NCBI RefSeq assembly: GCF_029542205.1
Contig: NZ_CP113783.1
Span: 62,001-126,000, forward strand
Source of the DNA: Pseudoxanthomonas sp. SE1
GTDB taxonomy: Bacteria > Pseudomonadota > Gammaproteobacteria > Xanthomonadales > Xanthomonadaceae
Length of the DNA: 64,000 nucleotides
Direction: 5' to 3'
In this document: one piece after another, positions 36,059 to 45,591 of the stretch
How positions within the stretch are numbered: position 1 is the first letter of the stretch
Layout: each line of letters begins with the position of its first letter
Translations under genes and position numbers: made by a program
Notes under the pieces: model-generated
What the model saw: only the letters and a program-made list of their open reading frames with translations
Databases searched by the model: none
What the model was told of the DNA's origin: nothing

Positions 36059-36177
36059 CGGGAATCTCCGGGTGAAGTAAGGAAAAGGTGCAGGCGCGGC
36101 GGTGCGGGAATGCATCCGTGCGGCAGGGGGGAGTGCCATGCCGCCGCGCCTGCGGGAAAGCGGGTGCAGCCGGCCGA

Positions 36178-36702
36178 TCAGTTGCCGCGCGGGCAGGCGA
36201 TGGTCTCGCCGCTGGCGTTGGTGCAGGTGCCGGTGTGCGTCACCGTGCCGCCGGACACGGTCGTGCTGCCGTTGTAACTGTTGCCGTTCGCGCCGGTGGC
36301 GGTGGTGCTGCGCGCACCGCTGACGTTGCCGTCCGCGTCGCGGCTGATGCCGCCGCTGGTGCTGGCGGTGCCGCCGTTCGGACCGTTGGCATAGGCGCTG
36401 CCCTGGCGGCCCGCGCTGCCATTGGCATTGCGGTAGGCGCTGCGGTCGTAACCGGCGCTGCCGCCGTTGGCCCCGGCCACGCTGCCGCTGCGCGCGGCAG
36501 AGCCGTTGCCCTGGCCATCGGCCTGCCAGGAACGCTGGCGCTGGCTGTCGAAGCGCGCGTTGCTGCGCTCCGTGGCAACACTGCCGCCCTGGGCGGTGCG
36601 CTGCACGGCGCGGCTGCGCTCGCGGGCTTCGGCATGGTCGACGAACAGGGTGGTGGCACACAGGGCGAAGGCAGTGGCGATCAGGAACGGGGTCTTGCTC
36701 AT
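36178..36702 (-). CDS. Gly/Ser/Asn/Ala-rich secreted protein
   Basis: 174 residues with a signal peptide (ends near HAEARE). The mature part is low-complexity, with repeated NG and SG turns (GSVAGANGGSAG, GNVSGARS), and ends with two Cys. Such composition suggests a surface or matrix protein. No catalytic motif. It lies divergent to the OmpR-type regulator, which may control it. Confidence 0.75.
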   Translation of the reverse strand: MSKTPFLIATAFALCATTLFVDHAEARERSRAVQRTAQGGSVATERSNARFDSQRQRSWQADGQGNGSAARSGSVAGANGGSAGYDRSAYRNANGSAGRQGSAYANGPNGGTASTSGGISRDADGNVSGARSTTATGANGNSYNGSTTVSGGTVTHTGTCTNASGETIACPRGN

Positions 36703-36892
36703 GGCGGAATCCTCGTCGGGGGGTGGGGCCGCGCAGGGAAGCGGCGGCAGGACCACGGTAGGGCGGGCAACGGCGGCAGGTGTGTCGTGGTTGACAGCAG
36801 ATGTGTCTGCCGGCGGCGCTGGAAACATCTGCTTACAAACGGGCTGCCGGCAGGGTTTGCCGGGCATCGCGGCGGCGGGCGATAGTGGCCGC

Positions 36893-37612
36893 ATGGACGA
36901 AACTTCAGCGCGCATCCTGCTGGTGGACGACGACGTGCGGCTGCGCGAGCTGCTGGTGCGCTACCTGGAGTCGCAGGGCTTCGACGTGCGTGGCGTGGGC
37001 GATGGCGCACAGATGCGGCAGGCGCTGGATCGTGGCCACTTCGACCTGATCGTGCTGGACCTGATGCTGCCCGGCGAGAATGGCCTGGAGATCTGTCGCC
37101 GCCTGCGCGGGCAGGGCGACGTCACGCCCATCGTCATGCTGACGGCCAAGGGCGACGAGATCGACCGCATCGTCGGCCTGGAGATCGGCGCCGACGATTA
37201 CGTGCCCAAGCCGGTGAATCCGCGCGAGCTGCTGGCCCGCATCCGGTCGGTGCTGCGGCGTACGCGCCCGACGCCGGGTGCACCGCAGCCCGAGGGTGGC
37301 GACATGGTCTTCGGGCCGTTCCGACTCGACCTGGGCCGTCGCGAGCTGACCCGCGGTGGCGCATTGCTGCGGCTCACCAGCGGCGAGTTCGCCGTGCTGT
37401 CGGTGCTGCTGCGGCATCCGCGCCAGCCGCTCAGCCGCGACCGCCTGATGAGCCTGGCGCGCGGCCGCGAGCATGAGGCCTTCGAGCGCAGCATGGACGT
37501 GACCATCGCGCGCCTGCGCCGGCTGCTGGAAGACGACCCGCGCCAGCCGCGCCTGATCCAGACGGTGTGGGGCGTGGGCTATGTGTTCGTACCGCCGGAA
37601 GCGACGCCATGA
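36893..37612 (+). CDS. OmpR-family response regulator
   Basis: 239 residues. The receiver domain has LLVDDDVRLREL, the phosphoacceptor Asp in IVLDLMLPGENG, LTAKG and the DYVPKPV Lys. The C-terminal winged helix has SMDVTIARLRRLLEDD and GVGYVF. The stop overlaps the kinase start (ATGA). Confidence 0.95.
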   Translation: MDETSARILLVDDDVRLRELLVRYLESQGFDVRGVGDGAQMRQALDRGHFDLIVLDLMLPGENGLEICRRLRGQGDVTPIVMLTAKGDEIDRIVGLEIGADDYVPKPVNPRELLARIRSVLRRTRPTPGAPQPEGGDMVFGPFRLDLGRRELTRGGALLRLTSGEFAVLSVLLRHPRQPLSRDRLMSLARGREHEAFERSMDVTIARLRRLLEDDPRQPRLIQTVWGVGYVFVPPEATP

Positions 37613-38874
37613 AGTCGCCGCTGCCGCGCAGCGTATTCGGCCAACTGGCGCTGGTCATCGCCCTGGTGCTGGTCGGCGCGGGCGTGCTGGCGCTCCTGCT
37701 TGGGCGCGAACTGGCCACGCGGCCGGCGGCCGACCAGTTGCTGCGCGCGATGCAGGGCTTCGCTGAAGTGGTGGAAGCGCTTGATCAGCACCAGCCGCAT
37801 GCGCGCACCGTGCAGCAGCTGCGCGATGCCGGGCTGGAGGTGCGCAGCACGCCGCCCGCCGACGCAAGACCGCGCTTCGCCCCGTTGCTGCGCGAACTGC
37901 GCGCGCAGGCGGCAGGCACGCTGGGCGCCGGCCGCGAACTGCGGATGGATGCCGGGCGCGGGCTGCGGGTGATCTGGCTGAAGCCGGCCACGCGCGAGCC
38001 GCTGTGGGTGTCGTTCGCCTACGACCGACCCGGCACCGGCATGCGCCGCTTCTCGGTGTTCATGCTGGTGGGATGTGTGGCGCTGGTCTGGCTGGCCGCC
38101 GCGCATTTCGCGCGCCGGCTGGTGCAGCCGCTGCGCCAGCTCGCGGCCGCGGCGCCGGCCATCGTGCGAGGCGATGCGCCACCGCCGGTGCATGCGCGTG
38201 GCCCGCGCGAGGTGGCGGACCTGGCGCAGGCGCTGGGCGATGCCAGCCGGGACGTCCGTGCGGCGGCGGAAGAACGCGCACTGTTGCTCGCCGGCATCTC
38301 GCACGACCTGCGCACACCACTCACCCGCCTGCAGTTCGCACTTGAGATGGTGCCCGACACCGATCCGGACCTGACCCGCAGCATGCATCGCGACATCGCC
38401 GAGATGGATGCCATCCTCGGCCAGTTCATCGCTTTCGCACGCGATGGCCGCGACGAAGGCAGCGAGACCGTCGACCTGGCCGCGATCTGCCGCCACGCGG
38501 TCGCCGCGGCATCGAAAGGATGGCGTGTCGACCTGCCGGACCATGCGTTGCTGTCCGGCAAGCCGATGGCGCTGTTGCGCGCGGTGGAGAACCTGCTGGT
38601 CAACGCCGAGCGGCATGGCGCGTTGCCATTGTCGTTGCAGCTGTGGGCCGAAGGCGCGGCATGGGTGGTCGAGGTCGCCGACGGCGGCCCCGGTCTCTCC
38701 GCCGACGCGGCCGAGCGCGCGCGGCAGCCCTTCGTCCACGACCAGGCGCAGGGCGGCAGCGGGCTGGGCCTGCCCATCGTCGACCGCGTGGCCCGCCAGC
38801 ACGGCGGCGAACTGCGGTTGCTGTCGAACACGCCCCACGGCCTGCGCGCGCAATTGTGGTTGCGCGCGGGCTGA
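37609..38874 (+). CDS. EnvZ-like sensor histidine kinase
   Basis: 421 residues. Two membrane helices (VIALVLVGAGVLALLL and FMLVGCVALVWLAAA) flank a periplasmic domain of about 110 residues. HAMP-like and HisKA regions follow with the phosphoacceptor in GISHDLRTPLTRL; the ATPase has the N box VENLLVNAERHG, the G1 region DGGPGL and GGSGLGLPIV. Forms an operon with the OmpR-type regulator. The signal is unknown. Confidence 0.95.
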   Translation: MKSPLPRSVFGQLALVIALVLVGAGVLALLLGRELATRPAADQLLRAMQGFAEVVEALDQHQPHARTVQQLRDAGLEVRSTPPADARPRFAPLLRELRAQAAGTLGAGRELRMDAGRGLRVIWLKPATREPLWVSFAYDRPGTGMRRFSVFMLVGCVALVWLAAAHFARRLVQPLRQLAAAAPAIVRGDAPPPVHARGPREVADLAQALGDASRDVRAAAEERALLLAGISHDLRTPLTRLQFALEMVPDTDPDLTRSMHRDIAEMDAILGQFIAFARDGRDEGSETVDLAAICRHAVAAASKGWRVDLPDHALLSGKPMALLRAVENLLVNAERHGALPLSLQLWAEGAAWVVEVADGGPGLSADAAERARQPFVHDQAQGGSGLGLPIVDRVARQHGGELRLLSNTPHGLRAQLWLRAG

Positions 38875-38895
38875 TCTCCCCATCGAGGTGATGCC

Positions 38896-39804
38896 ATGAA
38901 GACGATGCTGTTCCGCGCGGGCCTGTTGGGATGCGTCCTGTTCGCTGCGCTGCCGCCGCTTGCGGCGCAGACCTTCCGCGAACGCCTGCAACAGGCGCGT
39001 GAAGCCTCGCGCCAGCCTGCCGCGCGTGTGCCCTCGCTCCCGGAAGGAGCGCGCGCGCTGCGCGATATCGCCTATGGCGCGGATCCGCGCCAGCGCTTCG
39101 ATGTCTACCTGCCTGCGCAAACGCGCAACGCGCCGGTGATCCTGTTCGTGCATGGCGGCGGATGGGAGAACGGCAACAAGGACAATCCCGGCGTGGTGGA
39201 GAACAAGGCGGCCTACTGGTTGCCGAAGGGGTACATCCTCGTATCCACCAACTACCGCATGCGGCCGGACACCGCGCCGCTGGAGCAGGCGCGCGACGTG
39301 GCACGCGCACTGGCGGTCGTGCAGGAACATGCGCCGGACTGGAACGCCGATCCCTCGCGCGTGCTGTTGATGGGGCATTCCGCCGGCGCGCATCTGGCCG
39401 CGCTGGTCGGCGCCTCGTCCACGCTCTGGCGCGAGGCTGGCGCAGCGAGGCCGCGTGGCGTGGTGTCGCTGGACAGTGGCGCGCTGGATGTGCCGTTGAC
39501 CATGCAGAAACCGCCGCTGCCCGGCATCTACGACCGCGCGTTCGGCAAGGATCGCGATGAGTGGATCGCCGCGTCGCCCTGGCACCAGCTCACCCGAGAC
39601 GCGGTGCCGATGCTGTTCGTCTGTTCCTCGCGCCGCAAGGACGCCTGTCCGCAGGGCCGCGCGATGGTGGAGAAGGCGAGGACGCTGGGGGTCGCGATGG
39701 AGGTGCTGCCCGAAGACCTCTCGCATGGCGAGGTGAATCACCTGCTGGGTGCGCCGTCGGCTTACACGGAGGCCGTGGACACGTTCGTGCGCAAACGGCT
39801 GTAG
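38896..39804 (+). CDS. Secreted HSL/carboxylesterase-family hydrolase
   Basis: 302 residues, signal peptide ending PLAAQT. The oxyanion motif HGGGW and nucleophile elbow GHSAGAH mark the hormone-sensitive lipase type. A late His in LSHGEVNH could complete the triad. It follows the kinase by 21 nt and may be in the same transcript, though it is probably not part of the signalling system. Confidence 0.88.
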   Translation: MKTMLFRAGLLGCVLFAALPPLAAQTFRERLQQAREASRQPAARVPSLPEGARALRDIAYGADPRQRFDVYLPAQTRNAPVILFVHGGGWENGNKDNPGVVENKAAYWLPKGYILVSTNYRMRPDTAPLEQARDVARALAVVQEHAPDWNADPSRVLLMGHSAGAHLAALVGASSTLWREAGAARPRGVVSLDSGALDVPLTMQKPPLPGIYDRAFGKDRDEWIAASPWHQLTRDAVPMLFVCSSRRKDACPQGRAMVEKARTLGVAMEVLPEDLSHGEVNHLLGAPSAYTEAVDTFVRKRL

Positions 39805-39826
39805 GAGTCCTGAGAGAAAGTTCCCT

Positions 39827-40033
39827 CGCCCCGTGAAACGGGGAGAGGGTGCCGAAGGCGGGTGAGGGGCAAACGGAGTCGCGGCCCTGCAGTTCCCCAC
39901 ATCACTCCGCGTTCGATCAACAGGGGGGTACGACTTGGCGGAAGCATCTGCGCCAAAAGCACTCCGCATCCGCCCCCGTATCCAGTACGGGGCAGGCTCT
40001 CCGGGCACCTTCTCCCGCTAGCGGGGAGAAGGA
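39827..40033. repeat. REP-like palindromes
   Basis: CCTCGCCCCGTGAAACGGGGAGAGGG (read in two arms, about 39827-39850) and CTTCTCCCGCTAGCGGGGAGAAGG (40010-40032) lie between convergent genes. No gene seen. Confidence 0.65.
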
Positions 40034-40045
40034 AAGGGGCAATGC

Positions 40046-40798
40046 CTAGCGCACCAGCAACGGCAACGCCTGCGCTGCGGTCGCCCGCCAGACGTGGTCC
40101 GCCTCCGCCGACAAAGCCGTCGGTTCCGGATTGATCTCCACCACAGTCGCGCCATGGCGGCGAGCCAACGCGGGCAGTCCGGCGGCCGGGTACACCAGAC
40201 CCGATGTACCCACGACCAGCATCAGCGCACAACGTGTAGCCGCATCGACCGCCGTCGCCCAGGCGTCATGCGGAAGCGCTTCGCCGAACCACACCACGCC
40301 CGGGCGGATGTGCCCGCCGCAGGCCATGCACCGCATCGGTTCGACACGCTGCGCGTCGTCCACGTAGTCGTCCAGCGCACCATCATGCAGGCGTTCGCAG
40401 GCGAAGCAGCGCAACGCGAACAGGCTGCCATGCACATGCGCGTCGACGATGCTGCCGGCGCGCTCGTGCAGGTCATCCACGTTCTGGGTGACCAGCGATA
40501 GCGACAAGCGTTGCGCCAGTTCCGCCAGGGCGCGATGACCGGCATTCGGCTCCGCCTCGCGGACCAAGTGCATCCGCCAGCGGTACCAGCCCCAGACCAG
40601 CGCAGGATCCTCGCGCCACGCCTCGACAGTCGCCAGCCGCATCGGATCGAACCGCGACCACAGGCTGTCGTGCGTGCCGCGGAAGGTGGGGATGCCGCTC
40701 TCGGCCGACATGCCGGCGCCGGTCAGCACGCAGACGTGGCCGCCGCCGTCGATCGTCCGGCGCAGCACGTCGTCGATCGCAGCGGGCACGGCGTCCAT
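40046..40798 (-). CDS. cobB: Sirtuin (NAD-dependent protein deacylase)
   Basis: 250 residues. Sir2 motifs: LTGAGMSAESGIPTFRG, LVTQNVDDLHERAG, HGSLFALRC, zinc Cys pairs CFAC and CMAC, and GTSGLVYPA. The region WGWYRWRMHL has Tyr and Arg spaced as in class III enzymes (YxxR), so desuccinylase activity is plausible as well as deacetylase. Overlap-free but close (4 nt) to zapE upstream on the same strand. Confidence 0.93.
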   Translation of the reverse strand: MDAVPAAIDDVLRRTIDGGGHVCVLTGAGMSAESGIPTFRGTHDSLWSRFDPMRLATVEAWREDPALVWGWYRWRMHLVREAEPNAGHRALAELAQRLSLSLVTQNVDDLHERAGSIVDAHVHGSLFALRCFACERLHDGALDDYVDDAQRVEPMRCMACGGHIRPGVVWFGEALPHDAWATAVDAATRCALMLVVGTSGLVYPAAGLPALARRHGATVVEINPEPTALSAEADHVWRATAAQALPLLVR

Positions 40799-40802
40799 GT
40801 GT

Positions 40803-41957
40803 TCAGGCCTTGTGCGGGGTGGCCAGGTATTCGGCGCTCTGCATCTCGATCAGGCGCGAAGCGGTGCGCTCGAACGCGCCCTGCAGCCGCGTGCCGGTGT
40901 ACAACGCCGTGGGCGCTTGCGCCGCGGTGCAGACCAGGTTGACGTGGCGGTCGTACAGCTCGTCGACCAGGTTGACGAAGCGGCGCGCGGCATCTTCATT
41001 CAGCGCGTCGAAGCGCGGGATGTCGCCGAGCAGCAGCGTATTGAACTCGTGCGCGATCTCGATGTAGTCCGTGGTGCCGCGCGGACCTTCGCACAGCGCG
41101 ACGAAGTCGAACCAGGCGATGCTCTTGCCGCGCCCGCGCACCGGGATCTTGCGGCTGTCGATCTCGATGTTGCCTCCGTGCGCCGCTTCGCCGCCGCTCA
41201 GTTCGCGCCAGCGCATCGCCAGCCAGTCGTCGGCCGCGCCATCCAGCGGCGTGCGATATACCGGCGAACGCGTCAGCGCGCGCAGACGGTAGTCTTCCTG
41301 GCCGTCGGAACGCAGCACCACGCAGTGCTGCTGCAGCAGGTCGATGGCCGGCAGGAAGCCCGCGCGCTGCAGCCCGTCCCGGTACAGGTTCTGCGGTGCG
41401 GTGTTGGACGTGGTCACCAGCGCGATGCCTTCGGCGAACATGCGTTCCAGCAGCCGCGCCAGCAGCATCGCGTCGCCGATGTCGGTGACGAAGAACTCGT
41501 CCAGCACCAGCACGCGCAGCTTGCCGCGCACCTCGCGCACGATCTTCGCCAGCGGGTCGCTTTCGCCGGCATGCAGGCGCAGGCGCTCGTGCACGCCGCG
41601 CATGAAGCGGTGGAAGTGGGTGCGGTACTTGCCCCCGCCTTCCCCGTGCGCCTTGTTCTGCGAGACCGAATAGGTGGGCAGCGGCAGGTTGTCGTAGAAC
41701 AGGTCCACCAGGAAGGTCTTGCCGCGACCGACTTCGCCCCAGTAGTACAGCCCCTTGACGGTTTCCGGTGGCTTGCCGAACAGCCTGCCGAACAGACCGG
41801 ACGATGCCGGCTCCGCCAGCAACGCCGCATGGATGCGGTCGAGTTCGGCCAGCGCCGGATGCTGCGCCGGATCGTCCTGCCATTGGCCTTCCGAGGCGCC
41901 GCGCGCGTAGACCTGCGACGGCGTGGGCGCCGTGTCCCGTACGTCGTCCGCCATCAC
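40803..41957 (-). CDS. zapE: ZapE/AFG1-like ATPase
   Basis: 384 residues. Walker A GEVGRGKT and Walker B VLVLDEFFV, plus TSNTAPQNLY (sensor 1), define the AFG1/ZapE family; in E. coli ZapE modulates the FtsZ ring. A second in-frame ATG follows at once (MMADD). The start overlaps the preceding hydrolase gene by ATGA, and the sirtuin gene follows after 4 nt, so three genes form an operon. Confidence 0.95.
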   Translation of the reverse strand: MMADDVRDTAPTPSQVYARGASEGQWQDDPAQHPALAELDRIHAALLAEPASSGLFGRLFGKPPETVKGLYYWGEVGRGKTFLVDLFYDNLPLPTYSVSQNKAHGEGGGKYRTHFHRFMRGVHERLRLHAGESDPLAKIVREVRGKLRVLVLDEFFVTDIGDAMLLARLLERMFAEGIALVTTSNTAPQNLYRDGLQRAGFLPAIDLLQQHCVVLRSDGQEDYRLRALTRSPVYRTPLDGAADDWLAMRWRELSGGEAAHGGNIEIDSRKIPVRGRGKSIAWFDFVALCEGPRGTTDYIEIAHEFNTLLLGDIPRFDALNEDAARRFVNLVDELYDRHVNLVCTAAQAPTALYTGTRLQGAFERTASRLIEMQSAEYLATPHKA

Positions 41958-42613
41958 GCCGGCACGTAGGCTTTCATGGCGTGCTTGATGGCGCCGCGCA
42001 GGTCCATCAGCTTGCGGTGGAAGAAGTGGCTGGTTTCCGGCATGCGGATCAGTTCCGGCGGCTGCTTCAGCGAATCGATCCAGTCGTACACCGCCTGCGG
42101 TTCGACGACTTCGTCCTCTTCACCCTGGATCACCAGCCACGGGCAGGCCGGCGGCGTGATCGCCTTGAAATCCCAGCGGCCGGCGGGCGGCGCGATCGAC
42201 ACCAGCGCATCGGGCTGCAGTGCGTCGGTGGCACGCAGCGAGACATAGGCACCGAAGCTGAAACCGGCCAGCCACAGCTGCGTGCCGGGCCGCTGCTCGC
42301 GTATCCACTGCACGACGGCGCGCAGGTCATCCACTTCGCCATCGCCGTGGTCGAACAAGCCGGCGGATGCGCCGGTGCCGCGGAAGTTGAAACGCACCGT
42401 CACCGCGCCGAGTTCGCGCAGGCTGCGTGCCGTCATCACCACGACCTTGTTGTGCATCGTGCCGCCCTCGGTGGGCAGCGGATGACAGATCACGGCGGTG
42501 ACCGGCTTCACCGGTTCGCCGTCCTCGGGCCAGTCGACATGGGCTTCCAGCGGGCCCTCGGGGCCTGCCAGCGTGATCGGGCCGGACGCGGTGGGGAATG
42601 CGGGTGCGTTCAT
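41954..42613 (-). CDS. Alpha/beta hydrolase (COG2945-type)
   Basis: 219 residues, cytoplasmic. ICHPLPTEGGTMHNKVV is the family's N-terminal motif; the nucleophile elbow is GFSFGA and the late His is in TSHFFH. Substrate unknown. Translationally coupled to zapE. Confidence 0.88.
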   Translation of the reverse strand: MNAPAFPTASGPITLAGPEGPLEAHVDWPEDGEPVKPVTAVICHPLPTEGGTMHNKVVVMTARSLRELGAVTVRFNFRGTGASAGLFDHGDGEVDDLRAVVQWIREQRPGTQLWLAGFSFGAYVSLRATDALQPDALVSIAPPAGRWDFKAITPPACPWLVIQGEEDEVVEPQAVYDWIDSLKQPPELIRMPETSHFFHRKLMDLRGAIKHAMKAYVPA

Positions 42614-42679
42614 GCCGACATGATAAGCCCAGAGCCACGCAGGGCTGCGGACGGCGCGTGCCGGCATGTCGCGGCGGGA

Positions 42680-43222
42680 TCAGCCCGGCGCGGTACGCGG
42701 ATCGCGCAGGCCGGCCATGGCGACCATCAGGGTGGCGTGGATCTCGTCCAGATCCGGATTCGAACAGGCCCACCCTTGGTCGTGCGCATCTTCCAGCGGG
42801 CCCGCTCCGTCGTCCCACGAGGCGACCGCGAGCGGGTCGTGCTGCTGGACCCACCACAGGTTGCCGGAAGGATCCTGGAAGCGCGCCAGGGTGTCGCCGA
42901 AGAACGGCGTCGGTCGCGTCACCACCTGCGCACCGCGTTGCACGGCATGCACCAGGGTCGCGGCCGCATCCGCCACGTAGACGCGTGTCAGCGCCGGCGT
43001 GAACGGCCAGTCCGGCTTGCGGTCGGCAAGGGTCAGTAACGCGTCGCCGATGCGCAGTTCGGCGTGCAGGATCAGGCCGTCGGCATCCAGCGTGCGCGCT
43101 TCGGGGACTTCTTCCGCGCCAAAGACATCGACAAGAAACGCGATCAGGTCGCTGGCGCGATCGGTGATCAGGAACGGGTTGACCATGTTCGAACCGACGG
43201 GAACCGGGATCGTGCGTGCCAT
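42680..43222 (-). CDS. VOC-superfamily (glyoxalase/PhnB-like) protein
   Basis: 180 residues. The VOC fold is suggested by NPFLITDRASDLIAFLVDVFGAEEV, LHAELRIGDALLTLAD and FFGDTLARFQDPSGNLWW. Function not evident; family members include dioxygenases, lyases and resistance proteins. Lies 66 nt upstream of the alpha/beta hydrolase start on the same strand. Confidence 0.82.
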   Translation of the reverse strand: MARTIPVPVGSNMVNPFLITDRASDLIAFLVDVFGAEEVPEARTLDADGLILHAELRIGDALLTLADRKPDWPFTPALTRVYVADAAATLVHAVQRGAQVVTRPTPFFGDTLARFQDPSGNLWWVQQHDPLAVASWDDGAGPLEDAHDQGWACSNPDLDEIHATLMVAMAGLRDPRTAPG

Positions 43223-43383
43223 GGACTTGCTTCCATCCGGGAGGGAAGCGTGATGGTTGCCCGCATCGCGGTCAGGCGCGGCCCGCGGCGATGCGGCGCC
43301 TGCGGAATGCATGGGCATCGACGAAAGGCGCAGGCGCGCCGGCAAGCGCCTGTGCGATCCTGCCATCCCCACGCACTGCTCCG

Positions 43384-44307
43384 ATGTCCATGGCATTCGA
43401 TGCCTTCGCCCTGATCCTCACCATGCTGGCGCTCGGCATGGTGTTCGCGCGCCTGCGCGTATTTCCCGACAACGCCGCCGACGTGCTCAACCGCGTGGTG
43501 CTGTACGTCTGCCTGCCTGCCGCCGTGCTGACCTATGTGCCGCGCCTGCACGTGGACGTGTCGTTGCTGGGCGTGATCGCCACGCCGTGGGTGCTGACCG
43601 TCGCCACCGTGGCGCTGGTGGCGCTGGCGACGCGCATCTTCAGGTTCCGCCGCGACGAGCACGCCGTGCTGCTGCTGTGCGTGGCGCTGTGCAACAGCAG
43701 CTTCATCGGCTATCCGATGGTGCGTGCGCTGCTGGGCGAGCACGCGCTGCCTTACGCGGTGGTCTACGACCAGTTCGGCACCTTCGTCCTTCTGTCCACC
43801 TTCGGCCTGTACGTGCTGGCGCGCTACGGCGGCGATGCGCCACCGACCGCACGCGAGATCGGCCTGCGCATCGTGAAGTTTCCGCCGGTGTGGGCGCTGC
43901 TGTTCGGCCTGACCCTGATGCCGGAACAGCCGCCGGCCTGGATCGCATCCGCATTGCAGAAGCTCGCCGACGCGCTATTGCCGCTGGTGATGCTGGCGGT
44001 CGGCCTGACCATCCAGCTGAAGCTGCCGCGCGATGAAGTGAAGCCGCTGGCGGTGGGCCTGCTGCTGCGGCTCATCGTCATGCCGGCGCTCGCGCTGCCG
44101 TTGTCGCTCGCCTTCGGCATGACCGGCGAGATGCTGCAGGCCAACGTGCTGGAGTCGGCCATGCCCACCATGATCACCGCTGCCGCACTCGCGATCTCGC
44201 ACCAGCTGGCCCCGCGCCTGGCCGCCGCACTGGTGGGCTACGGCATCCTGCTGTCGCTGGTGACGCTGCCGATGTGGGCGTGGATTGCGCACCTGCTGGT
44301 GTCCTAG
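43384..44307 (+). CDS. AEC-family transporter (auxin efflux carrier type)
   Basis: 307 residues with about ten membrane helices. CNSSFIGYPM and the C-terminal LESAMPTMITAAALA are typical of the family (bacterial malate, malonate or auxin-like permeases). No neighbouring gene indicates the substrate. Two near starts (MSM) exist. Confidence 0.9.
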   Translation: MSMAFDAFALILTMLALGMVFARLRVFPDNAADVLNRVVLYVCLPAAVLTYVPRLHVDVSLLGVIATPWVLTVATVALVALATRIFRFRRDEHAVLLLCVALCNSSFIGYPMVRALLGEHALPYAVVYDQFGTFVLLSTFGLYVLARYGGDAPPTAREIGLRIVKFPPVWALLFGLTLMPEQPPAWIASALQKLADALLPLVMLAVGLTIQLKLPRDEVKPLAVGLLLRLIVMPALALPLSLAFGMTGEMLQANVLESAMPTMITAAALAISHQLAPRLAAALVGYGILLSLVTLPMWAWIAHLLVS

Positions 44308-44374
44308 TCGCCACGCTTGATGCGCGAGGCACTCGCGTGCGAACGTCGCTGTCGGTTCCCGGCAGGGGTGGATC

Positions 44375-45535
44375 ATGCGCAAGGCAGTGCACGCGGGCTT
44401 ATGGTGGGTGCTGGTGGTGGCGTCGTGGATGCCCTCGCTGGTAATGGCGCAGGAAGGCGCGCCCACCGAGGTGTCCAGCCGCGTCGAGTCGGATCCACGT
44501 CTGGCGGCGACCAGCAAGGCTTGGCACGCAGCGTGGCGAACGAACGTCGAAGCCCATCTTAGAGCCGTCGCCGCGCGGGGGGTGCCGCGCGATCTGTTGG
44601 TGGCGGGCTGGCTGTGGCCCGACGAAGAGCGTGCAGAACGCATCCCGACGGACGCTGCTTTCTTCGGTCCACAAGCACGTGCCTGGATACAAGCGGCCTA
44701 CGATGGCTCGCGCGGCGACGATGTGCTGGTGGATTGGGCGCTGTTGAATGCTTGCCCGGTGACCGGAGCCGACTGCGACCGGATCATGCTGCTGCGGCGC
44801 CTGATGGTGGCCGATCCCGGCAATGCCGAGATCCTGCTCACCGCCTACCAGGATGCTATCGGGCGGAACGACACGGTGGCGGCCGAACGCTACTGGCAAG
44901 CTGCGTCTGCAGGTACGCGCTACCACTCGCGCATAAACGAGCTGGGCACGCTGATGATGTCCGAACTGCGAAGGGTGCCGGCGCCCGTCCTCGATCCCAC
45001 GCTCGCCGCCGCGATCGGCGAGGATGCCCACCTCGGTCGCGATGCCACGCCACGCGACATGGCGGACTTCGTGGTGATGGCGCGTATCGCCGCCATCGCG
45101 GTGCCGACGCTCGTCCCCATACGGGATCGCTGCACCGCCCAGGTGGGCTCTCTTCCGTCCGCCGCGCGTTCGGCATGCCGGCGTGTCTACACGTTGCTAG
45201 CCGACGATGAGACGATCCTGATCTCGCAGATGCTCGGTCTGCCGCGCCTGGTCGAGTGGGCGGATACCGATGCAGAGCGTGCTGCCGCCCGCGAGCGCCT
45301 GCGGCGTTTTGCATGGGTCTACGAGAGCCTGCGTCGTCTGAGCGATCCTTCCGTACCGGAACAGAAGATGCCCGAGGACTACATCGACCATCTGTTCCGA
45401 GAAGGCGAGTTCGCGACGCTGCGTCGACTGATGCAGATCAACGGGATCGCCGCTGAGCCGCCTTCGGGATGGTTGCCCGCTCACCAAGGCTGGCGCGAGC
45501 TCCTGACGGGCGCGCCGATCCCTGCCACCCACTAA
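44375..45535 (+). CDS. Periplasmic hypothetical protein (386 aa)
   Basis: Signal peptide (ends VMAQEG). The mature protein is helical with TPR-like Ala/Leu-rich pairs (AEILLTAYQDAIGR, VAAERYWQAAS) and four Cys (LNACPVTGADC, RDRCTAQ, SACRRVY). I do not recognise the family. It may be a lineage-specific envelope protein. Confidence 0.65.
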   Translation: MRKAVHAGLWWVLVVASWMPSLVMAQEGAPTEVSSRVESDPRLAATSKAWHAAWRTNVEAHLRAVAARGVPRDLLVAGWLWPDEERAERIPTDAAFFGPQARAWIQAAYDGSRGDDVLVDWALLNACPVTGADCDRIMLLRRLMVADPGNAEILLTAYQDAIGRNDTVAAERYWQAASAGTRYHSRINELGTLMMSELRRVPAPVLDPTLAAAIGEDAHLGRDATPRDMADFVVMARIAAIAVPTLVPIRDRCTAQVGSLPSAARSACRRVYTLLADDETILISQMLGLPRLVEWADTDAERAAARERLRRFAWVYESLRRLSDPSVPEQKMPEDYIDHLFREGEFATLRRLMQINGIAAEPPSGWLPAHQGWRELLTGAPIPATH

Positions 45536-45591
45536 GCCTTCGCACCGCGTTGACCGCACCGATGCAAGCATCGCCGCTGGAGGATCACGCC

